Assembly: GCA_040216765.1 (NCBI GenBank)
Contig: JAVJON010000036.1
Coordinates: 1-64,000 of the forward strand
Length of the DNA: 64,000 nucleotides
Source of the DNA: Marinibaculum sp040216765
GTDB lineage: Bacteria > Pseudomonadota > Alphaproteobacteria > Ferrovibrionales > Ferrovibrionaceae
Direction: 5' to 3'
In this document: piece after piece, positions 29,002-41,223 of the stretch
How the letters are laid out: the number at the start of each line of letters is the position of its first letter
Numbering within the stretch: the first letter of the stretch is position 1
Notes under the pieces: model-generated
The model's database searches: none
Told to the model about the DNA's origin: nothing
The model's input: the letters and a program-made list of their open reading frames with translations, nothing else
Translations under genes and position numbers: made by a program

Positions 29002-31824
29002 ATGCCGGCCGTGCGGCATTACCTCTTCACGTCTGTCTCCCCTCGCGGAACCGCGGATTTGGCCGAAGTCACCTTCTTCACCCTCGCCCTGGCGCTGCTC
29101 TGGCTCGTCGTCGCCTTCCTGCAGCCGCTGGCGGGGCGGCTCAACCTGCCGCCGACGGTGATGTTCGCAGGGGTTGGCGTGGCGATCGGCGTATTGGCGG
29201 TGCTGCTGCTGTCCAGCCCGCTGGCGGACCGGCTGAAGGATGTGCTGGACCCGGTGGTCAGCCAGCCGGTGCCCTCGTCGGTCTTCCTCTACATCTTCCT
29301 CCCGATCCTGATCTTCCAGGCCACCATGGCGATCGAGCTGCGCCGCCTGCTGGAGGACCTGGCGCCGATCCTGCTGCTGGCGGTGGTGGCGGTGCTGGTC
29401 GCCGCCGCGGTGATCGGTTTCAGCCTGAACCTGCTGTTCGGCGTGCCGCTGCTCGCCTGCCTGCTGCTGGGGGCGATCGTGGCGACCACCGACCCGGCGG
29501 CGGTGGTGGCGATCTTCCGCGACATCGGCGCGCCGGCGCGGCTCACCCGCCTCGTGGAGGGCGAGAGCCTGCTGAACGATGCGGCGGCCATCGCCCTGTT
29601 CTCCTGGCTGCTGGCGCTGCTTGTCACCGGCCGGCCGTTCGAGGCGGAGCCCTTCGTCCTGCTGCCGGCCGGCATCGACTTTGTCATCGCCTTCGGCGGC
29701 GGGCTGCTGCTGGGCGTGGCCGGCGCGCGCCTGATCGCCCTGGCCTTCCCGCTGCTGCGTGGCAGCCGGGCGGCAGAGGCGACCCTGGTGCTGGTCGCGC
29801 CGTACATCCTGTACATCCTCGGCGACCAGTTCCTGCGCGTGTCCGGCGTCGTCGCGGTGGTCACCGCCGGGCTGGTCCTGGGCGGCCTGCTGCGCCGGCG
29901 CATTCCCCCCGGCAACTGGCAGCACCTGATCGACATGGGCGAGCAGGTGGCGTTCTGGGCCAGCTCCCTGCTGTTCCTGCTGGCCGCCCTGCTGGTCGCC
30001 CGGCAGCTCACCGGTTTCGAGCTCCGCGACGGGCTGATGGTGCTGGCGGTGGTGGTGGCGGCGCTGGCGGCGCGGGCGCTGGTGCTGTTCCTGCTGCTGC
30101 CGGTGCTCAGCGCGACGGGGCTGGCGACCCGGGTCAGCCATCCGTTCAAGATCACCATCATGTGGGGGGGCCTGCGCGGCGCCGTGACCCTGGCCCTGGC
30201 ACTGGCGGTCACCGAGAACCGCTATCTCGACCCGGAGCTGAAACGCTTCGTCGCGGTCACCGCCAGCGGCTTCGTGCTCTACACCCTGTTCGTCAACGGC
30301 CTCACCTTGCGGCGGCTGATCCGCTGGCTGGGGGTGGACCGGCTGTCGCCGGTGGACCAGGCGCTGCGCGGCCAGGTGGTGGCCCTCGCCCTGGCGGATG
30401 TGCGGGACAGGGTGGCCGATGCCGGCGAACGCTACGGTGTCGCGCCGCGGGTGGCCGGCGCCGTGTCCGGCCGCTATGCCGCGCGGATCGAGTCGGCCAC
30501 CCATCCCGACGGTATCGAGGCGGTGCTGACCGAACGCGACCGCCTGGCCCTGGCCCTGATCGCCCTGGCGAGCCAGGAACGCGCGCAGATCATGTCCTAT
30601 CACGACCAGGGCGCCCTCTCGCCGCAGGCCGTCGAGCGCCTGTCGCGACACGCGGAGCGCCTGCTGGAGGGGGCCAGGACAGGCGGGCGCCTGGGATATG
30701 CGCGGACGGCGCGGCTTGTGCTGGATTTCGGGCGGACCTTCCGCCTCGCCAATGCCGTCCAGCGATACCTGCGCATCGAGCGGCCGCTGAACCGTGAACT
30801 GGCGACCCGCTTCGAGACCCTGCTGGCGCTGCGCCTGGCGCTTGCCGAGGGCCAGCACTACCTGGAGGCGCGCATCGAGCCGCTGCTGGGCGCGCGGATC
30901 GCCGCCATCGTCGCGGAGATGCTGCATGCGCGCGAGAGCGCCACAATGGCCGGGCTGGACGCCCTGCGCCTGCAATATCCGGACTATGCCGATGCGCGGG
31001 AGCAGTCCTTCCTCAGCCAGTTCGCGCTGCGGCAGGAGCTCGCCCACTACGACACCCTGCGGACCGAGGGGCTGCTTGGGCCGGAGCTGCACGAGAACCT
31101 GCGCAGCGGCAGCCTGACGGAGGCGCGCGCCGAGCAGCGCCGCCGGCTGCGCCTGGACCTGGGCCTGGACACGGCTGCCCTGATCGGCCAGTTCCCGCTC
31201 CTGGCGGCACTGCCGCCGGCGCAGCAGAAGCGGTTCCGGCGGCTGCTGCGCGCGGTCTTCGTACCGCCCGGCGCGGTCATCATGCGCGCCGGCGAGCGCG
31301 GCCGCGGGATGTACTTCATTTCCTCCGGCGCGGTGGAGATCCGCCGCCCGGGGGAGAGCGAGCCGGTGCGCCTGGGCCGTGGCGAGTTCATGGGCGAGAT
31401 GGCGCTGCTGTCCGGCAAGCCGCGCACCGCGGACGCGGTCGCCCTGGGCTATTGCCGCCTGCTGCTGCTCGACGCCGCGGACTTCGAGACCTTCCTGAAG
31501 GTCAATCCGGAGATTCGCGAGCAGGTCGAGTCGGTGATGCACGTGCGTACCGTCGAGAATGCCGGAAGCGACGGCGCGATCGACTCGATGGAGGGCCTGC
31601 CGGAGCCGCCGCCGGATGCCGCCGGGGAGGCGCCGGCGGAAGCCGGGCCGGTCCACCCCGATCCGCCCGTCGACGAGGTGGCGGCAGCATTGCCCGATGA
31701 GCCCTCGGACGAGGATGGGGCGATGCCGGCCAGCGAGCCCCCGCCGGAGGGAGGGCCCCCGCCGGAGGGGCAGGGTCCGTCGGACAGCCGCAGGCCGGCG
31801 GAGCCGCCGCCCGGCGACGGCTGA
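29002..31824 (+). CDS. CPA1 Na+/H+ antiporter fused to cyclic-nucleotide-binding domain
   Basis: This large protein (940 residues from the ATG at 29002; a start at 28954 is possible) begins with an NhaP/NHE-type transporter of about 12 membrane helices. Its ion-binding segment reads TTDPAAVVAIFRDIGAPARLTRLVEGESLLNDAAAIALF, and WGGLRGAVTLALAL follows. Next comes a long cytoplasmic helical region. A cNMP-type domain follows at about 715-830 (VFVPPGAVIMRAGERGRGMYFISSGAVEIRR, GEFMGEMALLSGKPRTADAVA). The last roughly 110 residues are acidic and Pro-rich. It probably links pH or sodium exchange to cyclic nucleotide level. The usual phosphate-cassette Arg appears as KPRTADAVA. Confidence 0.88.
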   Translation: MPAVRHYLFTSVSPRGTADLAEVTFFTLALALLWLVVAFLQPLAGRLNLPPTVMFAGVGVAIGVLAVLLLSSPLADRLKDVLDPVVSQPVPSSVFLYIFLPILIFQATMAIELRRLLEDLAPILLLAVVAVLVAAAVIGFSLNLLFGVPLLACLLLGAIVATTDPAAVVAIFRDIGAPARLTRLVEGESLLNDAAAIALFSWLLALLVTGRPFEAEPFVLLPAGIDFVIAFGGGLLLGVAGARLIALAFPLLRGSRAAEATLVLVAPYILYILGDQFLRVSGVVAVVTAGLVLGGLLRRRIPPGNWQHLIDMGEQVAFWASSLLFLLAALLVARQLTGFELRDGLMVLAVVVAALAARALVLFLLLPVLSATGLATRVSHPFKITIMWGGLRGAVTLALALAVTENRYLDPELKRFVAVTASGFVLYTLFVNGLTLRRLIRWLGVDRLSPVDQALRGQVVALALADVRDRVADAGERYGVAPRVAGAVSGRYAARIESATHPDGIEAVLTERDRLALALIALASQERAQIMSYHDQGALSPQAVERLSRHAERLLEGARTGGRLGYARTARLVLDFGRTFRLANAVQRYLRIERPLNRELATRFETLLALRLALAEGQHYLEARIEPLLGARIAAIVAEMLHARESATMAGLDALRLQYPDYADAREQSFLSQFALRQELAHYDTLRTEGLLGPELHENLRSGSLTEARAEQRRRLRLDLGLDTAALIGQFPLLAALPPAQQKRFRRLLRAVFVPPGAVIMRAGERGRGMYFISSGAVEIRRPGESEPVRLGRGEFMGEMALLSGKPRTADAVALGYCRLLLLDAADFETFLKVNPEIREQVESVMHVRTVENAGSDGAIDSMEGLPEPPPDAAGEAPAEAGPVHPDPPVDEVAAALPDEPSDEDGAMPASEPPPEGGPPPEGQGPSDSRRPAEPPPGDG

Positions 31825-31991
31825 AGGAGATCGCCGCCCCCCGCGCCGGCCCGCAGCGGCCGAAGCCATCTGCCTCCCCATGTCTTCGCCGCCGCCGAGC
31901 CGTATCGCGGGCGCCCCGCCCTCGCCCCTGCCCATGCTAGGCTGCGCCGCGAACCGCCCGTGCCGGCGGCAGCGGACGACAAGGAACGGAT

Positions 31992-32996
31992 ATGCGGCAG
32001 GCGACACTTGGCAGACAGGGTCCGTCGGTCTCTGCCCTCGGCCTGGGCTGCATGGGCATGTCCGGCACCTACGGCCCGGCCGACCGGGCGGAGAGCCTGG
32101 CCACGGTCCATGCCGCGCTGGACGCCGGCATCACCCTGCTGGATACCGGCGATTTCTATGGCATGGGCCATAACGAGATGCTGCTGGGCGAGGCGCTGAA
32201 AGACGTGCCCCGCGACCGCTTCCAGGTCAGCGTGAAGTTCGGCGCCCTGCGCGACGCGGCTGGCGGCTGGGCCGGCTATGACGCCCGCCCGGCGGCGGTG
32301 AAGAACTTCCTGGCCTATACCCTGCAGCGGCTGGGCCTGGACCATGTCGACATCTACCGGCCGGCCCGGCTGGACCCGGACGTGCCGATCGAGGATACCG
32401 TCGGCGCCATCGCAGAGATGGTCCAGGCCGGCCATGTCCGCCATGTCGGCCTCTCGGAGGTCGGCGCGGAGACGCTGCGCCGCGCGGCCGCGGTGCATCC
32501 GATCGCCGACCTGCAGATCGAATATTCCCTGCTGTCGCGCGGCATCGAGGATGCGATCCTGCCGGCGGCCCGGGAGTTGGGCATCGGCGTCACCGCCTAT
32601 GGCGTGCTGTCGCGCGGCCTGATCGGCGCCGGCGGGCGCAAGCCGGGCTTTGCCGCCGGCGATATCCGCACCCGCATGCCGCGCTTCGATGCGGCGAACG
32701 TGCAGGCGAACCTGGCGCTGGTGGCGGCCCTGCAGCGGGTGGCCGACGGCATGGACGCCAGCGTCGCGCAGCTCGCCTTCGCCTGGGTCGCGGCGCAGGG
32801 CGCGAAACACGGCGCCGACATCGTGCCGCTGGTCGGCGCGCGCCGCCGCGACCAGTTGGTGGAAGTGCTCGGCGCCGCGGACATCGTGCTGGACGAAGCC
32901 GCGGTCACGGCGATCGAGGCGGCGATGCCGAAGGGCGCGGCGGTCGGCGACCGCTACAACGCCCCCCAGATGGCGATGCTCGACAGCGAGGCGTGA
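31992..32996 (+). CDS. aldo/keto reductase with altered catalytic tetrad
   Basis: The 334-residue TIM-barrel protein belongs to the NADPH-dependent aldo/keto reductases (LGLGCMGMSGTYGPADRAES, LDTGDFYGMGHNEMLLGEAL). Asp51, Tyr56 and Lys82 of the tetrad are present. The normal histidine of the YYQHRVDP-like motif is replaced: IYRPARLDPD has Ala125 there. That variant occurs in some bacterial subfamilies. The C-terminal half holds the cofactor region (VPLVGARRRDQLVEVLGAADIVL). Substrate unknown. It stands alone on the plus strand and is convergent with the following gene. Confidence 0.9.
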   Translation: MRQATLGRQGPSVSALGLGCMGMSGTYGPADRAESLATVHAALDAGITLLDTGDFYGMGHNEMLLGEALKDVPRDRFQVSVKFGALRDAAGGWAGYDARPAAVKNFLAYTLQRLGLDHVDIYRPARLDPDVPIEDTVGAIAEMVQAGHVRHVGLSEVGAETLRRAAAVHPIADLQIEYSLLSRGIEDAILPAARELGIGVTAYGVLSRGLIGAGGRKPGFAAGDIRTRMPRFDAANVQANLALVAALQRVADGMDASVAQLAFAWVAAQGAKHGADIVPLVGARRRDQLVEVLGAADIVLDEAAVTAIEAAMPKGAAVGDRYNAPQMAMLDSEA

Positions 32997-33009
32997 ATCC
33001 CTGCCGGCC

Positions 33010-33480
33010 TCAGCCGTTCGCGGCGGCCTCCAGCCCGGCGATGTCGAGCTTCCCCATCTTCAGCATGGCCTCTGCGACCCGCCGGGCCTTTTCACGATCG
33101 GGATCCGCTACCAGCTCGCCCAGCCGCCGGGGCGCGATCTGCCAGTTCAGGCCCCAACGGTCCTCCAGCCAGCCGCACGGCTTGTGCCTGCCGCCCTCGC
33201 CCAGGGCGTCCCACAGGCGGTCGATCTCGGCCTGGCTGTCGCATTCCACCGTGATCGAGAAGCGATGGCTGAACGCATCCATCGGATGCGCCTCGAATGC
33301 CCTGTAGCGCTGGTCGCCAAGGGTGAAGTCCGCGATCGTCACGCTGCCTGCCGGCCCGCTGGGGCTCTCCGCGGGCAGGGTGTGGACCGACTGGAGAGAC
33401 GAGCCGGGCAGGAGCGAGGTGTAGAGGGCGATCGCAGCCTCCATGTCCTTCGCGAACCACAGGGTCTGTATGACGTTCAT
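33010..33480 (-). CDS. VOC family protein (PhnB/3-demethylubiquinone methyltransferase-like)
   Basis: The 156 residues form the two-repeat glyoxalase/bleomycin-resistance fold of the PhnB-like group (MNVIQTLWFAKDMEAAIALYTSLLPGSSL, FTLGDQRYRAFEAHPMDAFSHRFSITVECDSQAEIDRLWDALGEGG, CGWLEDRWGLNWQIAPRRL). Members are often mis-named as methyltransferases; the real substrate is unknown. The ATG at 33480 is chosen because AAGGA lies eight bases upstream. A longer frame from 33684 crosses intergenic palindromes. Confidence 0.9.
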   Translation of the reverse strand: MNVIQTLWFAKDMEAAIALYTSLLPGSSLQSVHTLPAESPSGPAGSVTIADFTLGDQRYRAFEAHPMDAFSHRFSITVECDSQAEIDRLWDALGEGGRHKPCGWLEDRWGLNWQIAPRRLGELVADPDREKARRVAEAMLKMGKLDIAGLEAAANG

Positions 33481-33561
33481 CGCGCTGTTCCTTTTCCATG
33501 CCGCTGTTCCGAGGACGAATGTCCGGGACGGCATCCGACAGGCCGGCGAAAATTTCAATGT

Positions 33562-33675
33562 GACGCCCTCGGGGCGTCTTCCAGCCAGGATCCCGGCTCG
33601 GGGGCCGGGATGGCGGCGAAGGGTGGGGTTGCCGCGAGGCACGCTCTCGCCGTCGTCCCGGGCCCGATCCGGGAC
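33562..33675. repeat. three tandem intergenic inverted repeats
   Basis: Three stems follow each other in a 224-base gap: GACGCCC/GGGCGTC (33562-33578), ATCCCGGC/GCCGGGAT (33590-33611) and GTCCCGG/CCGGGAC (33655-33675). Such CCGGG-type palindromic units are scattered between genes in many alphaproteobacteria. They also lie past the stop of the flavin reductase gene and may end its transcript. Confidence 0.5.
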
Positions 33676-33704
33676 CCATGGCACGGGCGGCGACGCCGTC
33701 GAAC

Positions 33705-34691
33705 CTACGTGTAGCGCTCGGTGCGGACGGCGAAGCCGCGTTCGGTCAGCCGCTGCCGTGCGGTATCGACCATGCCCGGATTGCCGCAGGCATAGACGGC
33801 AGTGTCGGCCGGGCGCAGGCGGAAGCGGGCGACGGTCTCGTCGATCCGCGCATCGGCGCGGCCGGTGGCGCCGGCCCAGCCCGCGTTGCGTGCCTCGCCC
33901 GGGCGGCTGATCGTGGGGAAATAGGCCAGCAGGTCAGGCCGGGCGACGGCCAGGCCTTCGAGCTCGGCGCGATAGCCGAACTCGTCGGCGAAGCTGGCGC
34001 CCTGCACCAGGATCGCCTGCAGGTCGCGCGCACCGCGGTGCTGCGCATCCCGCAGGATGCTGACGAACGGGTTCACCCCGGTCACCGTGGCCAGCATCAG
34101 GTGGCGGCGCGCCTTGGTCTCCAGCGCGATGCCGGCCTTCGGGCTGCCGCCGATGCCGACCCGGTCGTTCCGGCGCAGGGCCAGCAGCCGCGCGGACATC
34201 CGCCCGCCCGGCACCAGTTCCACGAAGAATTCCAGATGCGGCTCGTGCGGCGCCGACACCATCGTGTAGCGCCGCCGCAGCCCGCCCAGCTCCAGCTTGA
34301 CCGATTGCCCCGGGCGATAGTCGAAGCCCGCCGGGCGGGCGAGGGCGAAGCGCAGCAGGTCTGCGCCCAGGCGCTCGATCGCCAGCACCGTTCCGGCCGC
34401 CGCGGTCCTGCTGCCGGGGCCGCTGGCGAGCGTGGCCGTGGCAGCGGAGGGACGTAGCGCCGGACCGGTGGAGGCGCGAGCGGGCAGCTCTAGGGAGGCG
34501 GGACGACCTGTGCCGGCTTGACCGGCAGGGCGCCGGGCAGGGCGTTCTGCCGGCTGTTGTCCCGGCTTCGGCCTGCCGTCCAGGGGCGGCACCAGGCCGG
34601 CATAGAGCGGACGCCGCCCGCGCGAGCGCCTGCCGGCGACAGGCGCCGGGGTCGCTGCGCGCGGGCGTGCTGGCGGGCCGGGCTGGTTCAT
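33705..34691 (-). CDS. FAD/NAD(P)-binding ferredoxin reductase-like protein
   Basis: The 328 residues begin with about 95 Pro/Ala/Arg-rich, disordered residues. A ferredoxin-NADP reductase module follows. The FAD domain includes FDYRPGQSVKLELGGLRRRYTMVSAP, where RRYTM is the flavin-binding motif. The NAD(P) domain has ATVTGVNPFVSILRDAQ and the C-terminal VYACGNPGMVDTARQRLTERGF. No iron-sulfur domain is attached. The electron acceptor is unknown. It may start later, since the tail is not family-like. Confidence 0.85.
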   Translation of the reverse strand: MNQPGPPARPRAATPAPVAGRRSRGRRPLYAGLVPPLDGRPKPGQQPAERPARRPAGQAGTGRPASLELPARASTGPALRPSAATATLASGPGSRTAAAGTVLAIERLGADLLRFALARPAGFDYRPGQSVKLELGGLRRRYTMVSAPHEPHLEFFVELVPGGRMSARLLALRRNDRVGIGGSPKAGIALETKARRHLMLATVTGVNPFVSILRDAQHRGARDLQAILVQGASFADEFGYRAELEGLAVARPDLLAYFPTISRPGEARNAGWAGATGRADARIDETVARFRLRPADTAVYACGNPGMVDTARQRLTERGFAVRTERYT

Positions 34692-34749
34692 CGTTCGGTC
34701 GTTTCCATCCGCGTTGTCAACGCGGCGATTGCCGGGACGGTTCCCTCCG

Positions 34750-35451
34750 TCACCAGGGCAGGTTGCTGCCGTCGTAGTTGAAGAACTTGCCGTTGTCGGC
34801 GGTGGAGAGCTTGGCCAGCACGCCGCGCATGCCGGTCACCGATTCCGTCGGCGTCAGGTCGGCGCCGGAGCCGCCCATGTCGGTCTGCACCCAGCCGGGA
34901 TGCATCACCATTACGGTATAGCCCTTGTCCTTCAGGTCGATGGAGAGGCACTTCATGACCATGTTCAGCGCCGCCTTGGAGGCGCGATAGGCGGTGCCGT
35001 AGCTGACCGCGGTGTCGCCGATCGAGCCCATCCGGCTGGAGACATTGGCGATCACCTTGCCCTTGCCGGCCTCCAGGTTGGGCAGCAGCGCCATGGTGAC
35101 CCGCAGCGGCGCCATGGCGTTCACCGACAGCGTCTCGCCAAAGCCGTCATAGTCCATGTCGGCGGTGGTCTGCTTCTCCATCGCCGGGCCGATGATGCCG
35201 GCATTGTTGATCAGCATGTCGATCGCCTGGCCCTTGAGCTTGCCGGCGAGCGCGGCACAGCTGGCATCGTCGGTGACGTCCAGCCGCTCCACGCGGACCT
35301 TGCCGCCGGAACCCTCCGCGACCTTCTGCAGCTCGTTCGCGCCGTCCGGCGCGCGGCAGCAGGCGATGATCGTCTCGCCGTCCTTCAGGTACTGCTTCGT
35401 GAATTCCAGGCCCAGGCCGCGGTTCGCACCGCTGATCAGGATTGTCGACAT
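34750..35451 (-). CDS. short-chain dehydrogenase/reductase
   Basis: The 233 residues form a classical SDR. The Rossmann motif is GANRGLGLEF (residues 7-16), NNAG follows at about 86-89, and the catalytic Tyr and Lys are in the YGTAYRASKAALN segment, with a Ser in the ANVSSRMGS strand before it. GAGGAG eight bases before the ATG at 35451 supports the start. The C-terminal GMRGVLAKLSTADNGKFFNYDGSNLPW is typical for the group near csgA-like SDRs. Substrate unknown. Confidence 0.93.
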   Translation of the reverse strand: MSTILISGANRGLGLEFTKQYLKDGETIIACCRAPDGANELQKVAEGSGGKVRVERLDVTDDASCAALAGKLKGQAIDMLINNAGIIGPAMEKQTTADMDYDGFGETLSVNAMAPLRVTMALLPNLEAGKGKVIANVSSRMGSIGDTAVSYGTAYRASKAALNMVMKCLSIDLKDKGYTVMVMHPGWVQTDMGGSGADLTPTESVTGMRGVLAKLSTADNGKFFNYDGSNLPW

Positions 35452-35478
35452 TCTGGTTCTCCTCTTCTCGCTTCTGTG

Positions 35479-39198
<3,720 letters not shown>

Positions 39199-39489
39199 AC
39201 ATGCCTCCTGCGCTTGCTGCTGCCCCCGCTTGCTGCGGGGCCGGCAGCACATCTAGCCCCGAGCCACCCCTTCCGGGCAAGGGCGCCGGAATGCCGCCGC
39301 GGCGCCGGTTGCCGGCACGCACCGGCAGGCGGCCACAGGATGTCAGGAACAAGTGGCGCTTTCGTCCGGCCGGCTGCGCGGGTAGATTGCCTTTGGGTCA
39401 GTTTTCAATGGCTTGGCGGCCGGTATTGTCCGGTTCCGTCAGGTCGGCGTCGGATAGGGCGCAATACGCGGGGTCGGGACAGCAGGCGG

Positions 39490-40416
39490 ATGTCGATATC
39501 CACACTCATCGGGGTGCTGGTCGGGTTCGGGCTGTTCCTGGGCGCGATCGCGATCTCCACCGACAATTATATCGTCTTCCTGAGCGTGCCCAGCCTGGTG
39601 ATCGTGCTGGGCGGGACCCTGGCGGCGGCCTTCATCTCCTTCGAGGCGCGCTACGTGATGCAGGCGCTGCGCGCGCTGGGCGAGATCTTCAAGGCGCCGT
39701 CGATGCGGCGCAACATGCTGAATGCCGAGGTCGGGCGCGTGATCCGCTGGGGCTATCTGGCGCAGCGCGGCGGCGTCGTGGCGCTGGAGAGCGAGATCAA
39801 CAAGGACGACGACCCCTTCCTGCGCTTCGGGCTGGAGCTGATCGTCACCGGCTATGACGGCAACGACGTGCTGGAGATCCTGGAGAACAGCGCCTACCAG
39901 GCCTTCCAGCGCCGGGTCGTGATCAGCAACATCCTGCGCTCCATGGGCTCGACCTCGCCGGCCTTCGGGATGATCGGCACCCTGGTCGGCCTGATCGTCA
40001 TGCTGGCGACCCTGGGCGACGATCCCAGCAAGCTGGGGCCCGGCCTGGCGATCGCCCTGATCACCACCCTGTATGGCGTGCTGGCCGCGCGGCTGGTCTT
40101 CATGCCGACCTCGGCGAAGATCGCACAGCGCGAGGATATCCAGCGGTTCCGCAACCACCTGATGGCGGTGGGCATGGCGATGCTGGCCGACAAGCGCAAC
40201 CCCCGCTACATCCAGGATCGCATGAACAGCTTCCTGGACCCCGACCTGCACTACGATATCGACCGGCAGATGAAGGATGCGCCGGGCGTGGCCGCGGCCA
40301 TGGCGGCCCGGTCCGGGGAAGGCCGCCGTCGTCCGCGCGGTCCCGCCGGCACCACCCGGGACGAGCCCGGACGCCCCGGCGCGACGCGTGCCGCGGGCCG
40401 GCCGGGCCGCGGCTGA
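39490..40416 (+). CDS. motA: MotA/TolQ-type flagellar stator protein (second MotA)
   Basis: The 308 residues have the MotA layout: helices at about 3-22 and 30-50, a cytoplasmic loop with RWGYLAQRGGVVALESEINKDDDPFLRFGLELIVTGYDG, and the last two helices at about 150-200 (FGMIGTLVGLIVMLATL, GPGLAIALITTLYGVLAAR). It belongs to the PomA-like group more than to the rhizobial MotA at 11597. The basic, Gly/Pro-rich tail after residue 265 is unusual. It starts with ATG and is followed by motB, 23 bases after. Confidence 0.92.
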   Translation: MSISTLIGVLVGFGLFLGAIAISTDNYIVFLSVPSLVIVLGGTLAAAFISFEARYVMQALRALGEIFKAPSMRRNMLNAEVGRVIRWGYLAQRGGVVALESEINKDDDPFLRFGLELIVTGYDGNDVLEILENSAYQAFQRRVVISNILRSMGSTSPAFGMIGTLVGLIVMLATLGDDPSKLGPGLAIALITTLYGVLAARLVFMPTSAKIAQREDIQRFRNHLMAVGMAMLADKRNPRYIQDRMNSFLDPDLHYDIDRQMKDAPGVAAAMAARSGEGRRRPRGPAGTTRDEPGRPGATRAAGRPGRG

Positions 40417-40439
40417 ACCGGACGGGCGGGGGCAGGATC

Positions 40440-41213
40440 TTGGCCTATTTCGGCAACAAGGCGCGGGTCGACCAGGAGCAGAAGCAGGACGAGGATGACT
40501 GGCTGATCACCTACAGCGACACCGTCACCCTGCTGATGGCGTTCTTCGCGGTGCTGGTGGCGGTATCGGACTTCAACGTGCCGATGTACGAGAAGGTGAA
40601 GCAGGGCCTGTCGGAGCATCTCGGCCGCAGCGACAACGAGCGGCCCTCCAGCCTCCTGCAGCTGCAGGCGGGCCAGACGGTCGTCAGCAGCAGCAGCGAG
40701 GCCGAGGTCGGCACGGACAAGGATGGCCTGGTGCTGGACTTTCCCGCGCTGGAATTCTTCGAGCCCGGCTCCGCGGTCCTGAAGCCGCAGGCCAGCCCGG
40801 TGCTGAAGGAAGTGGCCGGCCTGGTCACCCGGATCGATTTCAACAGCTACCTGATCGAGGTGCAGGGCCATACCGACGACAGCCCGATAGAGACCGACAA
40901 GATTCCGTCGAACTGGGAGCTGTCCGCCCTGCGGGCGACCAACGTCGTGCGCAAGCTGATCGATTTCGGCGTGCAGCCCCGGCGGCTTTCCGCCGTCGGC
41001 CTGGCGGAGACCATGCCGAAAGTGCCGAACCGCGACACCGCCGGCAATGCGATCCCGCGCAACCAGGCGCAGAACCGGCGCATCGTGATCCGGGTGTTCC
41101 CCGGCGCGCGGGACCAGCGCGCCCTGGACATGGACACCGCCAAGGCACTGCGTGGCGGCGCCTCCGACCTGACTGTCGGCACCACCGGCATCACCGTCCC
41201 CCTGAAGCGCTGA
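40440..41213 (+). CDS. motB: MotB-type stator protein with OmpA domain
   Basis: MotB anchors the stator to peptidoglycan and carries the proton-accepting aspartate. The 257 residues begin with a cytoplasmic tail, then the helix DWLITYSDTVTLLMAFFAVLVAVS with the conserved Asp in YSD. A plug region and the OmpA-like domain follow (VQGHTDDSPI, NWELSALRATNVVRKLI, NRRIVIRV). The start is TTG at 40440. With motA it makes a complete stator far from the flagellar cluster, with different codon use from the left part. Confidence 0.93.
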   Translation: MAYFGNKARVDQEQKQDEDDWLITYSDTVTLLMAFFAVLVAVSDFNVPMYEKVKQGLSEHLGRSDNERPSSLLQLQAGQTVVSSSSEAEVGTDKDGLVLDFPALEFFEPGSAVLKPQASPVLKEVAGLVTRIDFNSYLIEVQGHTDDSPIETDKIPSNWELSALRATNVVRKLIDFGVQPRRLSAVGLAETMPKVPNRDTAGNAIPRNQAQNRRIVIRVFPGARDQRALDMDTAKALRGGASDLTVGTTGITVPLKR

Positions 41214-41223
41214 GACGGCGGCA

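Noticed and set aside
39361..39489. Sigma-54-like promoter before the second motA
   Set aside because: A TGGC and a TTGT occur, but the spacing is one base too long and the -12 element lacks the GC pair.
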